Of a stretch of 64,000 nucleotides of DNA, positions 1 to 12,030 are shown in pieces (positions within the stretch are counted from its first letter, which is position 1; each line of letters opens with the position of its first letter). The notes beneath the pieces are model-generated. The model did no database searches. It was not told where the DNA came from and saw only the letters and a list, made by a program, of their open reading frames with translations. A program made the translations under genes and the position numbers. The stretch lies in assembly GCA_027579435.1 (NCBI GenBank), contig JANBPK010000806.1, forward strand, positions 186,001 through 250,000, in the 5' to 3' direction. The stretch is from Candolleomyces eurysporus. Taxonomy: Eukaryota > Basidiomycota > Agaricomycetes > Agaricales > Psathyrellaceae.

Positions 1-30
1 CTCACTTGCCTATCTGTCCTATTACCCCAG

Positions 31-2682
31 GTTTTCTGATTCCCGGCTCAACTGGGCAGAGAACCTATTACAATGTCGCGCTGAGGACAAAATAGCACTT
101 GTCGAAGCCAGTTGGGTTGCTCTTTCCGTCCGTCTTCTTTGAATCCGGGACCTGATTGTCCCGACCCTTTTTTTCTCACTGGCAGCTGAGCCTCTCAGCC
201 CCTCGGAGAATCCCTCCCCGGTCTATCGCAGAGTCACATACGCGCAACTCTATGCCCTTGTAGCAGATGCCGTATCAGCGCTGAAGGCCCACGGACTTGA
301 ACCTGGGGACCGTGTCGCATCATATGCGTCTAATTGCATCGTAAGGGTCCATCGATAAAAATAAATTCATCCACTCATGACCAGCCCACCTTTTTCCCGT
401 ACAGGAAAATGTGGCTGCATGCCTCGCCACTACCGCCCTGGGTGGCATTTGGGTCAGCGCAGCAGCAGATTTTGGCCCGGAAGGGGTTTTGGAGCGGTAC
501 TTCTTTTGCCAAGCCTGGCCTCGTTGCTTATCTGACTGACGGCATGTAGTCTCGAACAAGTTAAACCGACATTTCTATTTGCGATCGATGCGGTGGTGTA
601 AGCGCCCCAGTTCTCCCGCTCATGGCGTAGCGCCTCACTGATCACTCACGAGAACAGGTACAACGGGAAGGTGCATCCCCATCTACCCAAGGTGACCTCA
701 CTCCTTGCAGGGCTATCGAACAAGTTGCATGCCAGCCCAAAAGTCATCGTCATCCATAACCTTTGCACCAAAGAAGACCGCTCACTTTGGGACCCTTCCT
801 GGATCGATTGGAATACCTTTGTTTCTATTGGTAAGGAACGTGCGCTTGGCAGGAAGCCAGACGGGGAAATCGAGTGGTGTCGTCAAGAATTCGATGCTCC
901 TCTATGGATCCTGTTCAGCAGCGGAACGACTGGTCGGCCAAAGTATGTGCATTTGCCAAGACCTTTCGTTTAATGAACTCAAGACTTGGCTTTGTTAGGC
1001 CGATTGTACACCGAGCAGGCGGCATGCTAGTGCAAGCCAAGAAAGAGTTTGCGATTTGTGCTGATTTACAGCCTGACGATGTGTTCTTCTATTACACGAC
1101 GACGTAAGTGCTCCTCAGTCTATTCGGACAACTATTCGCTTATTTTTACACCTCTGCACTGCCTTGCAGAGGATGGATGATGTGGAATTTCTTGGTTAGT
1201 GGGCTCACCCTGGGCTGCACGTTGGTGCTGTACGACGGGAGCCCATTGAAGGATCCCAGTATTCTATGGAGAATGGTTGATGAACTTGATATCACAATCT
1301 TCGGCACCAGCGCCAAATACCTCGACCACCTTTCGGTTGGTGTACCATTTCTCAGATGTATTGCCGCGGTTGACCGACGGTTTTTCAGAGACACTATAAA
1401 CCGAGAGAGCATCATCGCCTAACGACTCTTCGCCACATTTACTCTACCGGATCGCCCTTGGCACCTCCACTCTTCGACTACGTGTACCAAGACATACACC
1501 CTAATGTGCTTCTTGGATCAATCACCGGTAGGTTGTTCATTCATCTCAGTGCGCTTGGCATTAGCAGGCTGTCAGATCTCGGGCTCAATGCTAAATGTTT
1601 ACTCCTATAGGAGGGACCGACATTTGTTCATTATTCGCGGGGATGAACTCTGCATTACCTGTGTACAGAGGTGAAATTCAATGTCGAATGCTCGGGATGG
1701 CTGTGGAGAGCTACTCCCCAGCAGGAACTGCGAATAGCTCTGCTGAGGACTCGGGTGAACTAGTTTGCACGAGACCATTCCCATGCATGCCACTGGGATT
1801 TTGGCCCCTTCCTGGATATGGAACTGAAGAAGATGTGAAGGCTGCGAAGAAGCGCTTCATCGATTCGTACTTTTCCGAAATTGAAAATATATGGTGTGAG
1901 TCATAGATTGTGATCTGGCATAAAGACTAGAACGGCGCTCTGATAGGTTGTTTTTTTTTCATATTGCTTTCCTAGATCATGGTGACCACATTATCATCGC
2001 ACGTTCCAAGGCTGGCAATGGGGGAGGGTTGATAATGCTGGGACGCTCAGATGGTGTACTGTAAGCTTCACTTTCCGTGCTTTCGGTTCACTTCAATGAA
2101 GTTTGGACAAGCACTCCATGAAACTCAGAGTCAGCTGACTATTGTTTTCTCAGAAACCCCGGAGGAATTCGATTTGGGTCTGCAGAGATATACGACGTGC
2201 TGGATGCTTTCACTGGTCCGGGTCAGAGCCCGGCCATTGTTGATTATCTTGCTATTGGGCAGAAGACGGACGGGGGTGCAGACGAACGGGTGGTTCTGTT
2301 CATCAAGCTGGGTGAAGGAGAGATGCTTACCGCGGAGTTTGAGAGCAAGATCAGGGCTGCGATACGTACCCGCCGCAGCGCACGGCACGTTCCCTCACGA
2401 GTTGGTGCTGTTCGCCTTCATATCGCGGACACTCCATTCTAAACTATTTTTACAGATCATTCGGGTTCTAGACATTCCATATACCCTGAATGGAAAGAGA
2501 GTCGAGGTCCTGGTGAAGAAGGTGCGCATGACCAGACTGCAGCTTCTGCTCCAAGAATTGATCTCGAGCGACAGATTATCAACGGGGCGCCTCTATCGAT
2601 TGTGAATCCGTCGACGCTGGCGAATCCAAACTGCCTCGAGTTCTATGCGGCTGTGGGGGAGACTTTGCGTCAGGAGGTGTGA
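31..2682 (+). CDS. AACS: Acetoacetyl-CoA synthetase (acetoacetate-CoA ligase), 5' partial
   Basis: The enzyme activates acetoacetate to acetoacetyl-CoA with ATP in the cytosol, feeding sterol and lipid synthesis. The first visible exon starts after a splice acceptor at 29-30, so the N-terminus lies left of the window. Seen in order: a FSDSRLNWAENLL block, ENVAACLATTALGGIWVS, the adenylate-forming P-loop FSSGTTGRPK near 920-950, GWMMWNF, GGTDICSLFAG and a C-terminal lobe ending in LRQEV. The segment order and the WMMWNF and GTDICS motifs point to AACS rather than acetyl-CoA synthetase. About ten short introns are needed. An apparent stop near 1420 is removed by a 53-base intron at 1336-1388, which restores RHYKPREHH and then YSTGSPLAPP. 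No broken exon was found. The downstream neighbour is transcribed in the same direction after 438 bases. Confidence 0.9.
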
Positions 2683-3120
2683 TAAACATAGGTTGTTTGT
2701 GTAGGAGCGCAGAGAACAATGAGAGACGATATTGTGAAATAGGTCCGGTGATCCGAGTGGTGCAAATGAGGGGCGGTGTGGCTGTGTACAGTGTGCCTCG
2801 AGGCAAAGTTATCCCCGCAAAAGACGGTCAATGGGCGAACATCCACCCAGTGAGAAATTTTCGATGCGCCTTTAGGTCTGTCCCAAGGTGCCCGGCCTTG
2901 CTGCACCCTCGTTGCCGACGTTTTACTTCCTCGAGGCCCTGGGGCATTGCGTTTTGGATTGGCGATCTCACGACTCTTTCTATCTTCATTCCTCCCCCTC
3001 TTCATGCAAACCTCGTGTTCTTAATTACCTTGCTGCTTTATCATGTCCTCCTTTCCAGCCAGGTCTCGCAGTGCTCCTGCGGTCTCTTCCAATCCTCAAC
3101 ACATCTCTCGATCGCGACGA
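2683..3120. other. Intergenic: AACS 3' end to MARVEL-like gene promoter
   Basis: No gene is visible on either strand. A pyrimidine-rich run at about 2975-3005 precedes the next start and fits a fungal promoter or 5' UTR. No TATA box or other site could be assigned. Confidence 0.5.
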
Positions 3121-4447
3121 ATGCCTTCGCTCTTCAACACCATCCGGCTGTCAATCTATGGTCAGTGTCCTGGCGACTGTTTCATCAAGCCCTAGCGCTA
3201 AGTATTGACTGTGGCTTCTAGGCACCGTCTTGGTGTTCACAATCATTTGCCTGGCAATGGCTGGCCATTTCCAGTCAGTGCTGGCAGCGTCGGACCTCAG
3301 TGAGTACACCCTCCAGCTGCGCTCTAGTACACCCCAGTCTGACCCCGAGTATAGCGCGATTCGTCCCCTTCGCCATCTTTGTCTGCTCGGCCAGCCTCTT
3401 CATATTTATGGTCCTGTGAGTGGAGGAGACATATTCCAGCTTTCGAGCTCGTCGTGCTAAATCCTCGTGCAGTATTCTATTCAGTGTATTTTTAAGAGAG
3501 CGGAACCCTATTTCCACCAGGATAGAGCTTGCGAGCTTGGGCCTCGCCGGGGTATTTTGGCTCGGTGAGCTCGGAACTCATTTTCTTTGTCCACCCTTTT
3601 ACTCAACGTCTCCCTTTCAGTGCTGGGTGTCTACCTCACAACGTCCGAGTCGCAGGATGCGGATGTGGAATGCTTCGCTTCGGCAGATAGTCAAGTCGTC
3701 CTGGACCCCGAAATCGCAAGCAGTAAGCATGCTTTCCTTCTCAAATCACTTCCTCGTGTGCTAATGAATTACTGTCACGCAGTCCAAACCGACCAGTTCC
3801 AGGCAATGTATCGAGTATTGATGTCCTTTGCGTTGATGAACGCTGCATTGAGTAAGTACAAGGTCCTTCCGTCCCACACTCCCCAGGGAACTCATCGAGA
3901 ACCACAACTAGTCATCGCTGCATGCCTTATCTTGCTCTTCCTTGCTGTACGGAGGCACAGGAACGGCGATGTGCACATGTGGCATGGACCCGTTACGTCC
4001 GGCGCCTGGTTTAATACGTACAACTACAAGACCGGCGGCGCTGCCCCTGCGAAGCCCCAACGGCGACAGACCTCCGATACCGTCAAGTCGCTGCTGCCCA
4101 CAACCGTCGTTCCAGTTACTCAGTACACCGAGAAGCCTGAACGCAAGGCTAGTCGGCACGCGAGCCAGAGGAGCCAGAACGCCGGTGGTGTTTCCCGACA
4201 CGCAAGCCAGAGGAGCCAAGGCGCTGGTGGTGAGCCACCACGGAGACAGAACTCGGGCTCCAGGCAGCAATCCCGCGATCAGACACGGAATCCGTATATG
4301 CAGCAATACTACAATGCGCCATTGCCGACTGTACCGAGGCAAGCGCGGCACTCGCCTTCGTCACCGACCGGAGGCAGCTTGTCGTCGCATGACTTTGACG
4401 CGGGAGGCATGGTGAACCCTGCCAGGGCGGCGGCGGGAAGGCGATGA
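3121..4447 (+). CDS. MARVEL-like four-pass membrane protein with basic disordered tail
   Basis: The ATG at 3121 opens MPSLFNTIRLSIY. Splicing joins four hydrophobic segments: TVLVFTIICLAMAG, FVPFAIFVCSASLFIFMVL, LASLGLAGVFWLVLGVYL and VIAACLILLFLAV. This spacing, the short loops and a Cys-containing extracellular loop before the last helix resemble fungal MARVEL-domain proteins of membrane subdomains; the family call is by pattern. Exon 3 begins after TATAG at about 3354, giving DL-TRFVPFAIF. The C-terminal half, about 170 residues, is Gln/Arg/Ser rich and presumably cytoplasmic. It carries two copies of a 14-residue unit starting RHASQRSQ. About six introns; total about 320 residues. A second gene of the same type follows in the same orientation. 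Function is not known. Confidence 0.75.
4154..4237 (+). repeat. Tandem 42-base in-frame repeat, two copies
   Basis: Copy 1 is 4154-4195 and copy 2 is 4196-4237. Both encode RHASQRSQ, then N or G, then AGG and two variable residues, inside the tail of the MARVEL-like protein. The copies differ at several third positions, so the duplication is not recent. Confidence 0.85.
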
Positions 4448-5095
4448 TCATTCATACGAGATGCCATGGCTCGCTGCGTGATGCGCACATGACGGTTTTG
4501 TTCTTCTTTGTACACGATTTAGAGTGATTTTGTACGACTCTTGACGACGTTGTTCGAATTTCTTTTCATTTTTTTTTCTTTTTNGTTTTACGTATACGCA
4601 TTACTCGCCCCTCTGTCCATAGGGATGGAAGAGCACAAAACACCTCACAGCCTATTTTTATTAGAGGATCATGACTGACAATCCTACTCATGGTCAATGT
4701 ATATCTAGCTGTACTACTACATAGTGATATCTATAGGGGACATGGAATAGAAGAGACCTATTTTTGTACCTTGGGCACGACTCTGGAACAGCACTCGCCT
4801 GAGGGAGACAATGCAGCCGCGTTCCCGGGTGTTTATTTAATTTTACGTCATGAATGTGCCCCAAACCCAAACATACAGCCTCACTGCATTGAGCTGCCCG
4901 ACTGCCCTCTGTTCTCTTGCCTGCTTATTTGCCAGCAGGAAACGGCAGCTTGAAGGCAACTTTCCTTTCCTCCTGCTTCCTCGCTTCTCAACTGCTACGA
5001 TCGATCGAAACGCAACACTCCACGCTCACGATCGCCCCACGAGGAGACGCTCGTATACATATACGCCTACAACTCAGAAGTCATAGCGCTGCAAC
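4448..5095. other. Intergenic between the two MARVEL-like genes
   Basis: No coding signal. It holds a T-rich tract with an ambiguous base at 4584, and an imperfect palindrome at 5052-5065 (CGTATA arms around CA) about 30 bases before the next start. Probably the 3' UTR of the first gene and the promoter of the second. Confidence 0.5.
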
Positions 5096-6210
5096 ATGAC
5101 GGTGCGATTTGGAAACAGGCGCCTTGCGTTCTATAGTGCGTCACGGCCGAGCGTGTATTCATTCCCTGTCTAACCGTCCTTGTTGCGTCATAGTTTGGGT
5201 GTTCCTGCTCTCAGGTATACCGTCCCTTGCTACCGAAAATGAATGTGTAGAGCTAACTGCTGCGCTGCACTGCAGGGACGGTTCTCGGGTTGACCGCCAA
5301 TTTCCTTAGCCTGTTTGGCGTCTCATACAACTCTGGCTTCAACCTGTTCGCCGTTATTGTGACGTCGTTGCAGATATTCATATTCCTGTTGAGGTGAGGA
5401 ACTCAGGCCCCTTGGCTCTTACCAAGCGGTATCTCATCCCCGTCTCCCCAGTTTACAATGGTCGCAACCCAATGTCGAGACTGTGATACTGTTCTTCTTC
5501 GGTGTCCTCTGGCTAGGTGAGTCCATTCTGTCCTCCGGTTCTACTCAAACTCATATCCCCTGCAGCGATGGGCGCATGGGCGACGTAGGTCTACACAGCA
5601 CTCCCCAATTTCCTGATCAACTGATTAGATGGTTTGCTCTACAGCGATATCGTCGGCCACGAGCAGTGCAGCCAAATCTCTGGACGATTGGTCACTAAGA
5701 ACGGCGCGGGCACCAGTACGTTTTTTTTNCTTGGATGTTGACATCATTCCACCTGTCCTGACTCGTTCCGTTCCGTAGAGACTGCCCGTTCATTCTGCAA
5801 TGAGATGAAGGTTGTGCAAGCTTTCTCTTGGGCCCTCTTTGCATCGTTCGTCCTCGCCGAGTACATCCTCTTCCAACTCATCGGACAAGCGAAGAGGTTC
5901 GGAAGGTGGGATATCGGACGGGAGCCCATCCGAGGTGCGTTCTCCCTTCCCTTGATCATCCTCCCTTAGTAACTCTGAGTAATTCTGACCTCGTAATCGA
6001 CTTCTAGAGCTTCCCTGGTTCGACGAACAGCCAGGCTATTACAACACCCATACCGCTGGAGCCGCGGGTCATCCTCACTCACCTGGGTACTTCCCCGGAT
6101 ATCCAGGATACCCCGCTTATCCACCGATGAGCGCAGGCCAAACCACCATTATCCAACCTGGGATGAACGGCGCACCCGCTACTGTTACTACAGTTCCGAT
6201 GAGTGCTTGA
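5096..6210 (+). CDS. MARVEL-like four-pass membrane protein, second copy type
   Basis: The start is MTVRFGNRRLAFY at 5096. Splicing yields IWVFLLSGTVLGLTANFL, FNLFAVIVTSLQIFIFLL, VILFFFGVLWLAMGAWA and VVQAFSWALFASFVLAEYILF as four membrane segments, with a Cys-containing loop (EQCSQISG, SFCNEM) before the last one, as expected for MARVEL-type proteins. The tail of about 55 residues is Gly/Pro/Tyr rich (PGYFPGYPGYPAYPP) and ends VPMSA. About six introns; about 225 residues. The ambiguous base at 5729 lies in an intron. It shares topology but little obvious sequence with the gene at 3121-4447, so common ancestry is inferred only. Function unknown. Confidence 0.72.
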
Positions 6211-6793
6211 TCTTACGACTCCGATTCCGATTTTCGATGATGCTATGATGTGTACGAAGACTGCTATGCCCTCCTACCCTTTCCCCGCTTCTAGTTCCTC
6301 CAAGGCACAAAGCCTAAAAATTAGATTGTACGAGGGGAGGCAAATTGTGCTGTGTGTGTGATGATTTCGACGTGATAACAGGAGCTTGCTCTTCCAACGT
6401 GTAGTGTACATACTATCCCTTTTCATGTTCATGTTCCTATCTACGAGTGTCCAATAGTACTAGAAGAACTCCCATCGAGGACATGCTGTTCCGGGGATCT
6501 GTCTGATTCCTGATAGGTAAAGTAATTGTATCAGTAATGAAACTCTCTCGCTTCTGTCATGAGAGGCGCGAGGCGTCTGGGCATCCTGAACGCGAGGCGA
6601 ACATGCTCCATGACATGTGCCCGCCTCGTGTTCTGACCGGCGTACTAAGCCTCGCTCTGGGAAATGTGCCCGACGTTTCGCCACACAATAATCAGTAAAA
6701 TTACATCTAGACCCTTGAGTTTGACGTTGGATTCCGACCATTCATCCATCCCCCTTCGCTGTTACGACGTTTACGATTGAAGAAAGGTAGAAG
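6211..6793. other. Intergenic, no gene seen
   Basis: Downstream of the second MARVEL-like gene. A short TG-rich stretch at about 6351-6360 is visible. Nothing else could be assigned; probably 3' UTR plus the promoter of the next gene. Confidence 0.45.
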
Positions 6794-7507
6794 ATGCCCT
6801 TGTTTCAGGAGAATCCTTTGCGATCCGCTGTTGTAGGTACGTCGACGCCGCGGCGAGTGGACCCACACATCTCGACTGCTCGCTCTCCGGGGGGAGTACC
6901 CTCATGGTAGTAGCCCTTGCTAATCTCGTCTTACAGCGACCGCTGCAGTAGCGCTAGGACACTTTGTCACCAGGTTCCTGGTCTCTCCTGGTGAGTGCAA
7001 GTGCACCTTTCACGACGTTGGCCATGTACTGAACCGTGTCGGGCAGGTGCATCCCAGCTGTTGCAGACCTCTGTAGCGATTATTGCTATTGCGGCACTTG
7101 TAGGCATGTGGGTGTCGATTCTACCTCCCCGTAGGAGTGACTCGTGGCTCATCCGAGAATAACAACAGGATCGTCATGCACCACCGACAAGAGGGCCAGC
7201 TCCTGACCCAGGAGCAGGAAGAATACATTCTGATTGGGGGTCTAGCCCTCACTTGGGTCGGTGCGTCGATTTTATGCTTCGAAGCTTGCTTTGCTTTGCT
7301 GTGCCGGAATGCTAATTCCTATCCTTAGCTATCGTCATTGCCTGGAGGAGTCTGAGTGGTGGGGATAGTGGGCTTGGAGGGTACGGATCATCCAGACCCT
7401 CCTCGCTGGGCGGTGGCTGGGGGGGGATCCAGGGGCGGGTGTGGACCTGGCGATGCTTATTGCCATGTCGTGGAGGAATACTACTACTAAACTTGACTGT
7501 ACACTAG
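6794..7507 (+). CDS. Small membrane protein, unknown; 3' end probably frameshifted in a G8 run
   Basis: Spliced reading from the ATG at 6794 gives MPLFQENPLRSAVV, then a hydrophobic stretch ending near HFVTRFLV, a second segment TSVAIIAIAALVGM, a polar loop (HHRQEGQLLTQEQEEY) and a third segment ILIGGLALTWVAIVIAW, then a Gly/Ser tail. The intron removed after GM is about 61 bases and ends AACAACAG. As written, the frame runs through an 8-G run at 7419-7426 to a stop at 7505-7507. With seven Gs the tail would read SRGGCGPGDAYCHVVEEYYY and stop at 7488-7490, which looks more natural. No family recognised. It is the third membrane protein gene in a row on this strand. Confidence 0.6.
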
Positions 7508-7732
7508 ATTTTTAGCTCATGGCTCGCAGGAGGACCGGCGCCTGGGGTTGTCGGTGGTTGCCGAAGTGCTAAATTAGACACAAGAAGTTCCTTCCAAACT
7601 GGTCCACTGCGCCGGTCCCTCTTCCTCCTTCTCATTCTTATACTCGTCCCCTTTCCTCTGTATCCCACTCTTTCCGGTCTTGAACCGGGTCTCTTTCCTG
7701 TACACATTTACCACTGTTGAACAAGGATCGCT

Positions 7733-8707
7733 ATGATGAGTACTGTCTACTGCGTTTTGGGAATGTGAAAGGCTTATGGTGCTGTTATCTACTCTAATCC
7801 AGGAAAGCGTCGTATCGAGACGGACGTTATGAAGCTGTATGTCCCTCCGACCTCTCTTGGAGGCTTTGCATAACCTCTGGTGCACGCTGTCTAGGTTGAT
7901 GTCGGATTACGATGTGTCATTGGTAAACGACAACCTACAGGAGTTCTGCGTTCGTTTCCATGGCCCAGACGAGAGTAAGCCCTTGCCGTCCACTGTACAC
8001 CCGGGACTTCTGTGGATCTGACGGCCATATTCTTGAAACACCTACTTTCCCAATCCGCGCTGTTCCCGACCTACCACCTACGTCGACTCCTCTGGCTCCT
8101 CTTGTCGTTCCTATCTTGACCGCCTTTCGCCTCAACAGCACCCTTCGCCGGTGGCGTATGGAAGATTCATGTCGAACTACCAGACCAATACCCCTACAAA
8201 TCCCCCAGCATTGGGTTCATGAACAAGATATTCCACCCCAACATCGATGAATTGTGCGTCGGCGCTGCTACACCGTTGTATTTCTCACTGACTCGGTGGC
8301 GTAGGAGCGGTTCCGTCTGCCTAGACGTCATCAATACGACGTGGTCACCCATGTTTGGTGAGTGCCTATACTTGCCCATGCTTTACAGCCTTACTAACGA
8401 TGTGCGCGTGCAGATATGATCAACATTTTCGAAGTGTTCCTGCCTCAGCTTCTGCGATATCCTAACCCGAATGATCCCCTGAACGGCGAGGCTGCCGCGC
8501 TGCTAATGCGTCATCCCAAGGAATATGAAGCCAAGGTCAGAGGTAAGTACGGTTTAAGAAATTCCAGTATCACGAGGTTAATCCGGCGCTGTAGAGTATG
8601 TGCAACGATACGCAACAAAGGAAGCCGCGGATGCCGCAGGGGGCAAAGATGATGAGGACGAGGATGAGGAAATGAGCGACATTGGCAGTATCAGCGACGA
8701 CGACTAG
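7733..8707 (+). CDS. UBC8: Ubiquitin-conjugating enzyme E2 H (Ubc8/UBE2H)
   Basis: This E2 carries ubiquitin as a thioester on cysteine and passes it to lysines, working in yeast with the GID/CTLH E3 that degrades gluconeogenic enzymes. Splicing gives [44 protein letters not shown], then [13 protein letters not shown] with the catalytic Cys, [17 protein letters not shown], and an acidic tail [18 protein letters not shown]. The acidic tail and the [11 protein letters not shown] block are specific to this E2 class. The first exon is tiny: ATG at 7733 or 7736 followed by a donor at 7740, joined to 7803. About six introns. Length about 185 residues, as in the family. Confidence 0.93.
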
Positions 8708-9031
8708 CTCGCATCATTCGTTCATAAGCATCATTGGAATTCTCGGACCCTTCATCATATCGCGTTGCTCCCTGGAGGAGATAGTTACATTGTACAAACA
8801 GTCATGACATCAGCATACTCTACGGCTCTTCCCCCACTTCATCCACATCCCCCGATTCTATCGACTCTTAATTTCTTTCGGTCACTGGTCCTGGACCTTC
8901 GGTTCCTTTCATTTGCGCGTTGTATCCCCTTTCTTTGGCGTAGGACATGTTTTCAGCAGCGTCACACCTGTGTATTATATTACAAGGAATTTACAGAATA
9001 AATCTACAAGTCGTGAAAGTCATGGTTGGCC
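8708..9031. other. Convergent 3' spacer between UBC8 and THOC5
   Basis: Both flanking genes end here, so the 324 bases are expected to hold two facing 3' UTRs. No gene or hairpin terminator was recognised. Confidence 0.5.
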
Positions 9032-9849
9032 TCAATTCCCGGTCGGGGTCGGGGTCGACTGGTTTGGTACCGGCACAAGATCGTCTACTTTTTTCTGGAC
9101 CTCCGTAGCAGTCTGGACAGAAAATGATGAGAATGCCGTAGTAGGGACAGGTCGCGGCGTGGCGTACCTTTATGAGAAGCTCAATTTGGGACTTGACATT
9201 TTCCATGGTTGCTGTCTTTGCCTTGCTTTCCTTCAAAAGGTCCTCTTTTTGCTTGAGGAGATCGCGTCGCTTTCGGTCAAGCCTGGCGGGAAGGGATCAT
9301 CATGTGATAGTCTGGGGGAGATGGAGGACCATTCGTACCGTTGGCGTTCCGCGAGCTCAAAGCTCAAGCGGTTGAGCATCAGTTGGTGTTCATCTTCGTC
9401 TGGTCTACGAGCCTCCTCTGGCGCCAGCTCCATAAAGTCCTCCAAGGAGTGGAGCGGGACGTCTTGATATATGGAACTGTCGACGATCCCGGTGAGCTCT
9501 CTGTCACCGAACGGGATGACCAAGGCACTCACGCGAACTGTCGGCACTTTTCAATCTCCCTCTCCAGATGACGTTTCTCATACAGCAGGTTCTGCAGTCC
9601 TAGATGCGACTGGTCCATTTCCTGCCGGGCCTCCCCAGTGGCCTCCTTCTTCTCCCGAGTAGCGGTGTTGGCTGCTCTGTTGAGGAACTTGAGACGGCCT
9701 ATGAGGGCCATAGCGTGGACATGGAGAGCTGCCGCATCTGCGTTTGCCTGGGGCTGCTCTACAAGGGCCCTCAACTTGTCAAAGACGTCCTCGGCGGTGG
9801 TGTAAAAGTCGAGGTGGGCATGCTGGTCGGAGGGGGACTTCATGGTCAT
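9032..9849 (-). CDS. THOC5: THO complex subunit 5 homologue, short fungal form
   Basis: THO couples transcription to mRNA export in the nucleus. The protein starts MTMKSPSDQHAHLDFY (second in-frame ATG six bases later). It contains the family block LGLQNLLYEKRHLEREIEKC, then SLEDFMELAP, LNRLSFELAERQRL and a coiled-coil run to LLIK. Splicing out three introns gives ...CRQFAELTGIVD, ERQRLDRKRRDLLKQ, and LLIK joined to TATEVQKKVDDL, ending PTPTGN at the stop 9032-9034. Length about 225 residues. That is far shorter than animal THOC5 but matches its conserved N-terminal coiled-coil half. It is divergent from the G6PD gene with 185 bases between starts. Confidence 0.78.
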
Positions 9850-10034
9850 GTCCGAATCCGAGGCCTACGCGTGGGGAAGCCGACACCGAGTGCACCGGAG
9901 ATGGCGGACCGGCGATTAGATAGTGGTATGTCAGCGCTATCGTCAGCAGTCACCCGCTGCCTTATCCACCCCCTCTTATATTCTGCTCCATCCACCATCA
10001 TCCCCTCCTTCTTCCTCATCCACAGTCGCACAAC

Positions 10035-12030
10035 ATGGGTCGCGAACGGTCAGGCACCATCCCCTCCATGGAGACTCACCATGATGATCTCAAGGATAAC
10101 ACCATCATCATCGGTATGTCGCCCCTGTGATCTACCAGCAGCACCTGTCCTGACCCACCATGGTTCCCGGATAGTCCTTGGAGCCTCTGGCGATCTGGCA
10201 AAGAAAAAGGTCGACTCCTTCACCTCCTGACCCGTTTGCGTGAGCTCAAGGTGTAGCTAGACTCTGCCAGCGCTCTTTGGACTCTTCCGTCAAAGCTTCT
10301 TGCCAAGGGACACCAAGATCGTTGGATATGCTCGAACCAAGATGGACAAGGCAGAGTTCGACAAGCGTGCTACCGGCTACATCAAAGGGGCGGAAGATAG
10401 TCCTGAGATTGCCAACGCCATCGAGTCCTTCAAGGAAAATTTGTCCTACGTTGCGGGGGGCTACGAAGACGGTGAATCGTTTGACAATCTCAACAAGCAC
10501 CTGGAAGAAATAGAATCGACCTATGCGTCACAGCAGGAGTGCAATCGAATCTTCTACCTCGCTCTTCCTCCGACTGTCTTTATTCCTGTTGCTAAGAATC
10601 TCAAGGAGCACTGCTACAACTCCAAGGGAGGGGTAAACCGTATCATCATCGAAAAGCCGTTCGGAAAGGATCTCGAATCTGCCAGGACCCTGCTCAGTTC
10701 CGTCAAGCAATACTGGACCGAGGACGAGACTTTCCGTATTGATCACTATCTTGGCAAAGAGATGGTCAAGAACTTGCTGGTGCTTCGATTTGCCAATATT
10801 GCTATGGGTGCCGCCTGGGATAAAAACTCGATCAGCAACGTCCAGATTACTTTCAAGGAGCCCTTTGGAACTGAGGGACGGGGAGGTTACTTTGACGAAT
10901 TCGGTATCATTCGTGATGTATTGCAGAACCGTGCGTGTGTTCATTTTTACCTGATATCGGAGTGGTGCTGATGGATTCGGCAGATCTTCTCCAGGTGCTC
11001 ACTATCCTGACCATGGAACGGCCAGTCTCCTTTGCCGCTGAAGATATCCGTGACGAGAAGGTGAGGATCCCTCCTATCTACATTTTTCCCATCTAATGTT
11101 CTGTGCAGGTCAAGGTCCTTCGTGCGATTCCTCCTATTGAGAAGGAAGACACCCTTCTCGGTCAATACGTCGCAGCGAATGGGAAACCCGGTTACTTGGA
11201 CGACTCCACCGTCCCTCCCAACTCCATCTGCCCCACCTTTGCGGCCACGACTCTCTGGATCCACAACCCTCGGTGGGAAGGCGTACCCTTCGTCCTAAAA
11301 GCTGGAAAAGGCAGGTTTCGTCATGTCACATTCTTCTTATCACAACAGCTGACTGACTGATTCCCGACATTAGCACTGAACGAAGCCAAAGTTGAGGTCC
11401 GAATTCAATTCAAGGATGTCACTCAGGGCATCTTCAAAGACATCGCCCGTAACGAACTCGTTATCCGGATCCAACCTTCCGAGGCGGTGTACCTCAAGCT
11501 CAATGCCAAAACGCCCGGGTTGTATACTCGCGCGTTCCCGACCGAGATGGATTTGACGTACAAGAGACGCTTCGCTGAGGCGAAAATCCCAGAGGCGTAC
11601 GAGTCTCTCATCTTGGACGCGCTTCGTGGTGATCACTCCAACTTTGTTCGGAATGATGAACTTGATTATGCTTGGAAGGTCAGTTGAATTTTTGCTGTGT
11701 CGGGAGGGATTTGTTTGCCTTGTGCCCACTCCCGAATATCTATCCGGGTGATTGCTGAAATGTTTTTTNGTTCAGATCTTCACACCCATTTTGCATTGGA
11801 TCGATGGAAAGAACGGTCAACGGCCTAAACCTGTGCCATATCCTTATGGCTCACGCGGTCCTAAAGAACTGGACGATTTCATCAAGAAGAACGGGTATAG
11901 GCGTTCGGATGGGGCCTAGTGAGCTTCTTGCTTCTGCATGATCGACCGCTTTGATGCTGATTTATTTCTTTTTCTTCCTTACCCGTCTCTTTGTAGCTTC
12001 TGGCCAGTCACAAACTTGGCTTCGTTGTAA
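10035..12030 (+). CDS. ZWF1: Glucose-6-phosphate 1-dehydrogenase
   Basis: The enzyme oxidises glucose 6-phosphate with NADP+ and opens the oxidative pentose phosphate pathway in the cytosol. From the ATG at 10035 the spliced protein reads [12 protein letters not shown], then the dinucleotide-binding motif [23 protein letters not shown], the substrate and catalytic motif RIDHYLGKE at about 10735-10761, [22 protein letters not shown], and a C-terminal region with [18 protein letters not shown], ending WPVTNLASL. All catalytic motifs are intact. About seven introns; an ambiguous base at 11769 is in the last-but-one intron. Length about 515 residues, normal for fungal G6PD. Confidence 0.96.

Noticed and set aside
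1336..1422. Stop codon within the AACS coding region, suggesting a pseudogene
   Set aside because: A 53-base GT-AG intron (1336-1388) removes it and restores RHYKPREHH then YSTGSPLAPP in frame.
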